Under the pieces are notes generated by a model. That model was not told where the DNA came from, ran no database searches, and was given only the letters and a program-made list of their open reading frames with translations. Positions 1-6,085 of a stretch of DNA of 22,878 nucleotides are shown one piece after another (the stretch's first letter is position 1; each line of letters starts with the position of its first letter). The DNA is from Sva-07 sp031398325 (GTDB lineage: Bacteria > Actinomycetota > Acidimicrobiia > Acidimicrobiales > Ilumatobacteraceae). Position numbers and translations under genes: made by a program. The stretch is taken from NCBI GenBank assembly GCA_031398325.1, contig JANNNB010000125.1, forward strand, positions 1-22,878, in the 5' to 3' direction.

Positions 1-594
1 GCGAAGCGCGTGCAGGACATCGTGTTCGGTGTGCCCGCGCTCATAGCGACGTTACCGATCATGGCGATGATCGCGCTGGCGATCACGCTCGACAGCTCCG
101 GCCCGGTCTTCTTCCGTCAGCGCCGACACGGCTTCAACAACGAAGAGATCGTCGTGTGGAAGTTCCGCACGATGCGTCACGAAGCGGCCGATGCTCGCGC
201 CGAGCGACAGGTGTCGGCCGACGACGATCGCGTGACGCGGGTCGGACGCTTCCTACGATCCACGAGCCTCGACGAGCTCCCCCAGTTGTGCAACGTGATC
301 GCCGGAGACATGTCGCTCGTCGGGCCGCGCCCACACGCGATCGGCATGAAGACCGGCGAATTCGAATCCGAGCAGCTCGTCGCCGACTACGCCCACCGCC
401 ACCGGATCAAGCCCGGAATGACCGGTTGGGCGGCGATGAACGGATCGCGCGGGCCGCTCCACCAACCGGAGGACGTCGCACGGCGCGTCGAACTCGACGT
501 CAGCTACATCGAGCGACAGTCGATCTGGCTCGATCTCCAGATCATGGTGATGACGATCCCGACCCTGCTCGGAGATCGCTCCGCCATCCGCTGA
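1..594 (+). CDS. Sugar-phosphate (polyprenyl-phosphate) transferase, C-terminal part, cut by window start
   Basis: This is the catalytic domain of a bacterial sugar transferase (PF02397 / WcaJ-type). The family moves a hexose-1-phosphate from a nucleotide sugar to undecaprenyl phosphate at the cytoplasmic membrane, the first step of capsule, exopolysaccharide or glycan assembly. The visible 197 codons start with a basic-hydrophobic entry helix (KRVQDIVFG, then a hydrophobic run to about residue 30), followed by GPVFFRQRRHG, the KFRTM motif, SLDELPQL, the GDMSLVGPRP signature and KPGMTGWAAMNG. All are family hallmarks. The frame is open at base 1 without a ribosome site, so the start lies upstream; larger family members carry N-terminal membrane helices and a CoA-binding-like domain there. 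The gene ends 21 bases before the convergent helicase gene. The sugar specificity cannot be read from the sequence. Confidence 0.9.
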   Translation, partial: AKRVQDIVFGVPALIATLPIMAMIALAITLDSSGPVFFRQRRHGFNNEEIVVWKFRTMRHEAADARAERQVSADDDRVTRVGRFLRSTSLDELPQLCNVIAGDMSLVGPRPHAIGMKTGEFESEQLVADYAHRHRIKPGMTGWAAMNGSRGPLHQPEDVARRVELDVSYIERQSIWLDLQIMVMTIPTLLGDRSAIR

Positions 595-615
595 AGTGGC
601 GGGCGGAAGGGGTTG

Positions 616-2298
616 TCACCCACCGCGCAGGCGGCGGAGCCAGCTCTCGCTGTAACGCAAGCGACGTTCGAGTTGGTCGATGGTGGCCGTGCTCACCGAA
701 CGGACCGCCGCGAGGCGGTTCATCTCGCCTTGTACGCGTGCATGCCCCCATCCGGTGAGGTCGACGAGTCGTTTCGCAACGTCGGCGTTGCGGGTGCGCA
801 GGTCGTCCTTCTGCTCGGCGACACTCAGCGAACTCCAGGCGACGCTGCCCGCCTCGGTGGGGATGTCCGGCAGATCGACGGCGAGCGTCGGGTCGGCGGA
901 GAACATCGGATCAGGGGGGTCGGGTTCCTCGTCGAAGAACTGCAGGCCGTCCTCGGTGACCCCGTGGACGCTGATGCCCGTCGCCGTCGACGACACCACG
1001 CTGAATAATGAGAGCTGTTCGAACAGGTCGTCGTCGCTGACCAATGCGTCGAGACCACCGTCTGCCGAGAAATCGTCGTCGTCGCGCTCGCCGGGTGGGC
1101 GCAGCACATGGCGCCGCGCCTCGGCGATCTGGAAGGCGTGCACCCGAAGTCGAGGGTCGTCGGGGATGTAGACGAAGGCCTTCTGGCTCGTCCGGCCGGC
1201 TTGCCAGCGCACGAAGCGGCCAACGGCTTGGCGGAAGAACAGCTCGGTCGAGGTGGTGGTCGCGTAGACGCCGACGCGCAGGCGGGGGATGTCGACGCCC
1301 TCGGACACCATGCGCACGGCGACGAGCCATGGTCGGTCGCCGTGTGCGAAGTCGGCGATCTTGCGCGACGCCCCCGGGTCGTCGCTGACCACCACTTCGG
1401 CAACGACGTTGAAGCGGTTGCGGAGCAAGCGGACGATGCCCTGCGCGTGTTCCTGATCCGTGGCGATCGCGAGCCCGCCGGCGTCGGTCTGTTCTCGGCG
1501 GATCGCGCGGAGCCGGTCGTGGGCCTGACCGAGCACGGTCGGGAGCCAATCGCCGTCGAGGCTCAGCGCCGTGCGGAGACGGGCGGACCCATGGTCACGC
1601 GTCAGGTCGTCGCCGAACGTCGCCCGTACGACGTCACCCGATGGTGTGCTCCACTCCATCTGCCCGTCGACGCGGGGGAAGTACACCGGCCGCACCACTC
1701 CCCCGTCGCGTAGTGCATCGGCGTATCCGTAGGTGTAGTCCGCGTGGGCGAGGTCGCCTTCAGCCATCACGTCATAGCGGACGAACGGGATCTTGGCGCT
1801 GTCGCTGCGGAACGGTGTGCCCGACAGCGACAGGCGCTTGGCCGCCAGCTCGAAGGCCTGGAACACGCCATCGCCCCAGGCGCGTTCGTGACCGGCGTGG
1901 TGGATCTCGTCGAGGATCACCATGCCATCGGCCGCCAGCCCTCGCAGCGCGCTGGCAGCTCGGGGCATGGCGACCTGCTGGTAGGTCGTGACGAGTCCGT
2001 GCACGTCGCGGGCGAGGCCCTGGCCGGGCGTCCAGTCGGGGTCGAGCTGGAGGCCGAGGCGGTGCGCCGCGAGTGACCACTGCACCTTCAGGTGGCTCGT
2101 CGGTGCGACGACGACCAGCCGACGGCCGACTGCGACTCCGTCGGCGACCCAGTCGGCCAGTGTGGCGCGGGCGCAGGTGAGCGCGAAGGTCGTCTTGCCC
2201 GCTCCAGGGGTGGCGACCGCGAGGAAGTCGGGGTCGGGGGTGCTGCGAAAATGGTCGAAGGCCGCGCGCTGCCACGGTCGGAGGGTGACGGTCGACAT
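616..2298 (-). CDS. Superfamily II DEAD/DEAH-box helicase
   Basis: A 560-residue SF2 ATPase of the XPB / type III restriction-like (ResIII) group. Motif Q-like RPWQ is at 7-10, motif I ATPGAGKT at 29-36, motif Ia VVAPTSHL at 63-70, motif II DEIHH at 130-134 and motif III SGTPFRSD at 159-166. In the second RecA domain, motif IV-like LAIATDQEHA is at 276-285, motif V VSEGVDIPRL at 331-340 and motif VI QAVGRFVR at 357-364. Both RecA domains are therefore intact and ATP-dependent nucleic-acid translocation is expected. The last 150 or so residues include an acidic linker (404-426) and a helical tail with no recognised nuclease or methylase. No partner gene sits beside it: the downstream neighbour is convergent and the upstream one divergent. 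The ATG at 2298 has no clear Shine-Dalgarno sequence. A role in DNA repair is plausible from relatives but not shown. Confidence 0.9.
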   Translation of the reverse strand: MSTVTLRPWQRAAFDHFRSTPDPDFLAVATPGAGKTTFALTCARATLADWVADGVAVGRRLVVVAPTSHLKVQWSLAAHRLGLQLDPDWTPGQGLARDVHGLVTTYQQVAMPRAASALRGLAADGMVILDEIHHAGHERAWGDGVFQAFELAAKRLSLSGTPFRSDSAKIPFVRYDVMAEGDLAHADYTYGYADALRDGGVVRPVYFPRVDGQMEWSTPSGDVVRATFGDDLTRDHGSARLRTALSLDGDWLPTVLGQAHDRLRAIRREQTDAGGLAIATDQEHAQGIVRLLRNRFNVVAEVVVSDDPGASRKIADFAHGDRPWLVAVRMVSEGVDIPRLRVGVYATTTSTELFFRQAVGRFVRWQAGRTSQKAFVYIPDDPRLRVHAFQIAEARRHVLRPPGERDDDDFSADGGLDALVSDDDLFEQLSLFSVVSSTATGISVHGVTEDGLQFFDEEPDPPDPMFSADPTLAVDLPDIPTEAGSVAWSSLSVAEQKDDLRTRNADVAKRLVDLTGWGHARVQGEMNRLAAVRSVSTATIDQLERRLRYSESWLRRLRGG

Positions 2299-2385
2299 GG
2301 GGGGCTGCTGAGTGTGCCCGCAACCCGAGCCAGCCCCAACCCGCTGACCACCCGCGGACCTCGAAAGGTTGAGTCATGATCGATG

Positions 2386-2391
2386 TAAGAT
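2386..2391 (+). promoter_or_regulatory. Possible -10 element for the GGDEF gene
   Basis: TAAGAT stands out in an AT-richer island (2369-2391) of the 200-base divergent region between the helicase and GGDEF genes. A convincing -35 at 16-18 bases was not found. If used, transcription would start about base 2398, placing the 2402-2440 direct repeat just downstream of the start site. This is a weak visual match. Confidence 0.25.
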
Positions 2392-2401
2392 GTTTCCGGG
2401 C

Positions 2402-2440
2402 ACAGATAGTGGGTACTTCGTGACAGATAGTGGGTACTTC
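2402..2440 (+). repeat. Two 18-bp direct repeats with 21-bp period (candidate operator)
   Basis: ACAGATAGTGGGTACTTC occurs at 2402-2419 and again, identically, at 2423-2440, separated by GTG. The 21-bp period is two helical turns, so the copies lie on the same DNA face. The repeat sits 59 bases before the chosen GGDEF-gene start and is AT-richer than its surroundings. The layout fits a tandem operator for the divergent helicase/GGDEF promoters. A remnant of a mobile-element end is the alternative. Confidence 0.7.
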
Positions 2441-2498
2441 CCCACCAGGTCGTGCCACCCACGACCGTTCGAGCACACAAGCGTTCCGGAAGGAACCG

Positions 2499-4289
2499 AT
2501 GGCCCTCACAGACACGCTCGGCACGAGCCGGCTGGGTACCCGCCTACTGGGCGATCGAGCACGACGGCCGGCACCGACGGAGTTCGGACAGTGCCAGTTC
2601 GCTCCCGGGCACGCAGATCAAGTGGCGCCGGCGATGACGGCGTTGATGGAGTCCTCGACCGACGGCATCGTCGTACTGCAAGCCGTCCGCGACTGCGGCA
2701 CGATCATCGACTTCGAGTTCGTCATGGTGAGCGCGACCGCCGAGCGGCTGGTGCATCAGGTCGCGGCCGATCTCCTGGGCAAGCGGTTGTCCACGATCAT
2801 CACGGACATTCCAACGGCCCGGTTCGCGGACTACGTCACGGCGGTCGAGACCGGCACCGCTCGCACGACGAGGATGCAGTTCCCCGGCTGGACCGAACGG
2901 TGGTTCGACGTGAGCGCAATGGGCTTCTCCCAAGAGGGGTTGGTGACGATCTTTCGTGACGTGACCGATGCGGTCCGTCACGACGCGCTCGTCGATGGAC
3001 TGCACCGACGCCAGGAGGTGCTCGAGCGGCAAGCGCTGACGGATCCGCTCACCGGGTTGGGCAACCGCCTCCTCATCGACAGCCGACTGGAGCACGCCAT
3101 GAGTCGCCTCGACCGGCGCGAGACGTTGGTCGCAGTCGCCTTCATCGACCTCGACGGTCTGAAGCCGATCAACGACGCCCACGGGCACGCCGTCGGCGAT
3201 GCCGTGCTGATCGAGATCGGCCGTCGGCTGGCCTCGGTCACCCGGCCGTACGACACCGTCGGACGTATCGGCGGCGACGAGTTCGTCGTCCTGTGCGAAG
3301 ACCTCGACGACAACGACGACGTCGACAAGATCGTCCGCCGGTTCGTGGCGCGCTGCTCCGAGCCCATCCAGGTCGGCGGTCGAGAAGTCTGTGTGGCCGC
3401 CAGCGTGGGCGTCACCGTTGCCGACTCGAGCAACACCGACCCCTGCGCGCTCCTCGATGAAGCTGACATGGCGATGTATCGAGCCAAGGTCAAGGGTGGC
3501 GATCGGATCGAGTACTTCGACGTCGCGACGCAGGACCGAGTGTCATTGCGTCAGGACCTCGAGGCCGAACTGCGCAGGGCGCTCGACATGAACGAACTGG
3601 ACATCGATTTCGACTCCGTCCTCGCGCCGGACCGATCGAACATCGCCTTTCGCGCCACCGTCGGCTGGACGCATCCTCGTCACGGAGTCATCGACGGGCC
3701 GACGCTCCACGACGTCGCCAACACCATCGGGAACGTCCGGGCCTTGACCGATTGGGTCCTCGACCGGGCGCTCGCCATCGTCGCACCATGGATGTCGTCG
3801 CCGGTCGGTCGGGTCCTGCCGTTCGTGATCGTCGACGTCGACAGCGGGGTGCTCACCGGGCCGGGCTTCACCGAGCGCCTGATCGACGCTCTGGAACGGA
3901 ACGGGGTCGACCCCCCGTCGATCTGCATCGCCGTCGACGGCGCCTACATGGTCGACCACATCGACGAGGTCAAGGTGGTGCTCGACCGTGTCGCGACCCT
4001 CGGCGTGCGGGTCGCCCGCGAGGGCGTGATGACCGCGACGGCATCGCACACCTACCTCTGCGAGCTTCCGATCAGCATCATCATCTTGGACGATTCGCTC
4101 ACGAACGACCTCTGCGAAACGGATCGAGAGCTGCTCGGCGTCGTGATCCGCACGGCCAAGGGAGGCAGCCGGCTCGTCATGGCACCGGCGAGGAACGCGA
4201 CGCAGTTCGACATATTGGTGTCGCTCGGCGCCGACCTCGTCGAGTACCGACTCCCCGAGCCGCCGTCATCGGCTCCCGGGCCACACTGA
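2499..4289 (+). CDS. PAS-GGDEF-(degenerate EAL) cyclic-di-GMP signalling protein
   Basis: A 596-residue cytoplasmic protein without membrane helices. A PAS-like sensor lies at about 45-158 (SSTDGIVVL ... FRDVTDAV). The GGDEF diguanylate cyclase domain (180-345) has an intact active site GGDEF (258-262), substrate/metal segment FIDLDGLKPIND and a product-inhibition I-site R249-x-x-D252, so c-di-GMP synthesis from two GTP is expected. The C-terminal 350-585 follows the EAL phosphodiesterase fold, but the catalytic residues are gone: the EAL motif is RAT at 385-387, the usual E-x-x-E strand reads AVDG, DDFGTG is replaced by REGVMT and the catalytic Lys strand reads IIILDD. That part is probably a regulatory or binding domain. 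ATG 2499 is chosen because GGAAGG lies just upstream; the in-frame GTG at 2430 falls inside the direct repeat. Confidence 0.9.
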   Translation: MALTDTLGTSRLGTRLLGDRARRPAPTEFGQCQFAPGHADQVAPAMTALMESSTDGIVVLQAVRDCGTIIDFEFVMVSATAERLVHQVAADLLGKRLSTIITDIPTARFADYVTAVETGTARTTRMQFPGWTERWFDVSAMGFSQEGLVTIFRDVTDAVRHDALVDGLHRRQEVLERQALTDPLTGLGNRLLIDSRLEHAMSRLDRRETLVAVAFIDLDGLKPINDAHGHAVGDAVLIEIGRRLASVTRPYDTVGRIGGDEFVVLCEDLDDNDDVDKIVRRFVARCSEPIQVGGREVCVAASVGVTVADSSNTDPCALLDEADMAMYRAKVKGGDRIEYFDVATQDRVSLRQDLEAELRRALDMNELDIDFDSVLAPDRSNIAFRATVGWTHPRHGVIDGPTLHDVANTIGNVRALTDWVLDRALAIVAPWMSSPVGRVLPFVIVDVDSGVLTGPGFTERLIDALERNGVDPPSICIAVDGAYMVDHIDEVKVVLDRVATLGVRVAREGVMTATASHTYLCELPISIIILDDSLTNDLCETDRELLGVVIRTAKGGSRLVMAPARNATQFDILVSLGADLVEYRLPEPPSSAPGPH

Positions 4290-4304
4290 GCGGCGCCCGG
4301 GAGC
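4272..4304 (+). terminator. 10-bp perfect hairpin across the GGDEF-gene stop codon
   Basis: GCTCCCGGGC (4272-4281) pairs perfectly with GCCCGGGAGC (4295-4304) around a 13-base loop that contains the TGA stop at 4287-4289. It lies between convergent genes (GGDEF gene and msrA), where a bidirectional terminator is expected. Neither side has a T-run, so it is not a classical intrinsic terminator. Confidence 0.5.
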
Positions 4305-4330
4305 GACCGAGCCGTGAGCTGAAGGGGGCG

Positions 4331-4846
4331 TCAGGCGTTGGCTTCGCGGCGTGGCAAGACCCAGTCGGGGCGCACGAAGTGGCAGGTGTAGCCCGCGGGG
4401 TACCGCTCGAGGTAGTCCTGGTGCTCGGGTTCGGCTTCCCAGAACGGGCCCACCGGTGCGAGCTCTGTGACGACCTTGCCCGGCCAGAGGCCCGAGGCCT
4501 CGACGTCGGCGATGGTGTCCTCGGCGATCGCACGCTGCTCGTCGTCGACGTAGAAGATCGCGGATCGGTAGCTCGCGCCCCGATCGTTGCCCTGTCGGTT
4601 CTTGGTCGTCGGGTCGTGGATCTGGAAGAAGAACTCGAGCAGGCCACGGAACGATTCCTGCTCGGGGTCGAAGATGATCTCGATTGCCTCGGCGTGGGAG
4701 CCGTGGTTGCGATAGGTGGCGTTCGGGACGTCACCGCCCGAGTAGCCGACTCTCGTCGACACGACGCCCGGCCGCTTGCGGATCAGGTCCTGCATCCCCC
4801 AGAAGCACCCGCCGGCCAGCACGGCCCGTTCGGTGGATTCACTCAT
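4331..4846 (-). CDS. msrA: Peptide-methionine (S)-S-oxide reductase MsrA
   Basis: MsrA reduces methionine-S-sulfoxide in proteins and free form, a cytosolic oxidative-damage repair step recycled by thioredoxin. The 171 residues carry the catalytic GGCFWG motif (nucleophile Cys14), the TRVGYSGG segment, the substrate pocket region HAEAIEI, FFFQIHDPT and EPEHQDYLERYP, and a resolving Cys155 in YTCHFVRP, a C-terminus like that of M. tuberculosis MsrA. ATG 4846 has GGAG six bases upstream. An in-frame ATG at 4858 with a GAGAGAAG ribosome site is equally possible and would add four residues. No MsrB is fused or adjacent. The upstream region carries two strong inverted repeats and 13-bp tandem units that may be regulatory. 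Confidence 0.96.
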   Translation of the reverse strand: MSESTERAVLAGGCFWGMQDLIRKRPGVVSTRVGYSGGDVPNATYRNHGSHAEAIEIIFDPEQESFRGLLEFFFQIHDPTTKNRQGNDRGASYRSAIFYVDDEQRAIAEDTIADVEASGLWPGKVVTELAPVGPFWEAEPEHQDYLERYPAGYTCHFVRPDWVLPRREANA

Positions 4847-4881
4847 CGTCGGCTCCATTCTCTTCTCTCTCGTCGCTCGTG

Positions 4882-4910
4882 GTCGGTCTCGCATTGTCGC
4901 GGAGACCGAC
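4882..4910 (-). promoter_or_regulatory. 9-bp inverted repeat upstream of msrA
   Basis: GTCGGTCTC (4882-4890) and GAGACCGAC (4902-4910) are perfect complements with an 11-base loop, ending about 25-35 bases upstream of the msrA start on its coding strand. It could form an RNA hairpin in the msrA leader, act as an operator, or terminate transcription arriving from the WYL remnant. There is no T-run. Confidence 0.45.
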
Positions 4911-4942
4911 ATCGGGGCCAACACCTCGACCGTCCCCGATGT
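4909..4942 (-). repeat. Second 9-bp inverted repeat upstream of msrA
   Basis: ACATCGGGG (4909-4917) pairs perfectly with CCCCGATGT (4934-4942) across a 16-base spacer. Its left arm shares bases 4909-4910 with the right arm of the 4882-4910 inverted repeat, so the two structures compete at the edge. Its right arm overlaps the first 13-bp tandem unit. Confidence 0.4.
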
Positions 4943-5000
4943 TCCCCGCCGATGTACCCCGGTGTCACTCGACGGTGTCACTCGACGGTGTCGCACGCCG
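4936..5000 (+). repeat. Five consecutive 13-bp units of two types
   Basis: Two type-A units, CCGATGTTCCCCG (4936-4948) and CCGATGTACCCCG (4949-4961), are followed by two identical type-B units GTGTCACTCGACG (4962-4974, 4975-4987) and a diverged third B unit GTGTCGCACGCCG (4988-5000). The B units cover the 3' end of the WYL remnant and duplicate its TGA stop on the minus strand. Replication slippage at the gene end is the simplest origin. Confidence 0.65.
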
Positions 5001-5463
5001 AGAATCGTTCGGCGAGCTGCGCCATGCGTTCCCGGAGCGATTCGGGTGCGATCACCCGGAAGTCGACGTCGAGCATGCCGATGTGGAAGACGATGGCGTC
5101 GAGGGTGTCGGCGCCGGTCGTGATCGACGTCGTGTGCTCGTCGATCGCCTCGAGCACGGCCACGGTCGGCGGAACCTTGGCGGCGATCACTTCGATCGGC
5201 GAGGCGAGTTCGACCGTGGCCTGGTACCGGTATGGCGCCGTCGTGATGGAACGTTGCACGAGCTCCACCGCGTCGGGCGGATCGCCGATCGCGAAACGAT
5301 GCCCGGTCGGGTCGGCCGTCATGATGCGGTCGACTCGCCACGTCCTCCATTCGGACAGGCGCGCGTCCTGCGCGACGAAGTACCAGCGGCGGCCGATGCT
5401 GACCACCCCCGAGACGACCACCACCGACACGAGCAGCGACCCGACTCGTGCCACCGTCGACAT
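4978..5463 (-). pseudogene. 5'-truncated WYL-domain transcriptional regulator
   Basis: The translated C-terminus is a WYL ligand-binding domain of the YafY/DeoR-type HTH regulators: GRRWYFVAQD (the WYL motif itself), then EWRTWRVDRI and a C-terminal regulator extension ending FRVIAPESLRERMAQLAERF. Family members are usually about 300-330 residues, with an N-terminal winged HTH. Here recognisable similarity stops near base 5395-5410, and further upstream the minus-strand frame is only the antisense of the DinB gene. The HTH and about half the protein are therefore missing. An ATG at 5463 could still give a 161-residue product, but it would contain a non-homologous valine-rich leader and no DNA-binding domain. 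A deletion joining WYL and DinB head to head is the likeliest cause. Confidence 0.7.
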
Positions 5464-6040
5464 CGACTGGAACAAGGAGCTGGTCGAACAGCTCGACTGG
5501 CATTGGCAGGGCCAGCTGCGGCCTCGGCTCGACGGCCTCACCGACGCCGAGTACCTGTGGGAGCCGGTCGACGGCTCGTGGAGCTTGCGACGGCGCGACG
5601 AGGCGACCACGGCGATGGCCGCCGGCGCCGGCGACTCCGTTGCGGACTTCGACTTTCCGGAACCTGATCCCGCTCCGTTCACCACCATCGCGTGGCGCAT
5701 GGGCCACATCTCGATCGGGGTGCTGGGTGAGCGTGCTGCGAACCACTTCGGTGAACCAGGCAGCGTCGAATACGGCACCACCGACTGGCCGCTCACCGCG
5801 GCTGGCGGCCTGGCGCAGCTCGACGAGCACTATGCCGCGTGGATCGGCGGGGTGCGTTCACTCGGCGACGAGGGGCTGCGTCGCGTCTGTGGCCCGGCGG
5901 AGGGACCGTTCGCGGACTATCCGATGGCCGCGCTGGTGCTCCACATCACGCGCGAGGTCATCCACCACGGCGCCGAGCTCTGCCTGATCCGTGATCTCTA
6001 CCGCTCGAGTCAGGCGGGCACCGGCTGGAGCGCATCGTGA
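5396..6040 (+). CDS. DinB-fold (four-helix, metal-binding) protein
   Basis: A 214-residue protein of the DinB/YfiT superfamily, metal-binding four-helix bundles that in actinobacteria include mycothiol- or bacillithiol-dependent S-transferases; the substrate here is unknown. Family features are WNKELVEQLDWHW at the N-terminal helix, LTDAEYLWEPV, WRMGHISIGVLGER with metal-ligand His104, and HITREVIHHGAEL with His190/191 near the C-terminus. The first 20 residues (LTTPETTTTDTSSDPTRAT) are low complexity and overlap the antisense of the WYL remnant, so the ancestral start probably lay near the VDIDWN segment. ATG 5396 is the only good in-frame start, with a poor ribosome site. The start may have been altered by the same rearrangement that truncated the WYL gene. 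Confidence 0.85.
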   Translation: MLTTPETTTTDTSSDPTRATVDIDWNKELVEQLDWHWQGQLRPRLDGLTDAEYLWEPVDGSWSLRRRDEATTAMAAGAGDSVADFDFPEPDPAPFTTIAWRMGHISIGVLGERAANHFGEPGSVEYGTTDWPLTAAGGLAQLDEHYAAWIGGVRSLGDEGLRRVCGPAEGPFADYPMAALVLHITREVIHHGAELCLIRDLYRSSQAGTGWSAS

Positions 6041-6074
6041 TCGGCACGATCCAGATCGCCGTCGACTGTGCCGA
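6041..6074 (+). terminator. Weak convergent hairpin after the DinB gene
   Basis: TCGGCAC (6041-6047) is complementary to GTGCCGA (6068-6074), with a 20-base loop containing GATCCAGATC. It occupies the 45-base gap between two convergent genes. It is short, with no T-run. Confidence 0.3.
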
Positions 6075-6085
6075 CGTCTCACGTA

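Noticed and set aside
616..2298. Helicase as part of a restriction or phage-defence system
   Set aside because: No nuclease, methylase or other defence gene is adjacent, and the protein has no recognised nuclease domain.
3752..6040. A 762-codon open frame on the plus strand running through the GGDEF gene, msrA antisense and into DinB
   Set aside because: Only its last 214 codons resemble a protein family; the rest is out-of-frame or antisense to well-supported genes, a common high-GC artefact.
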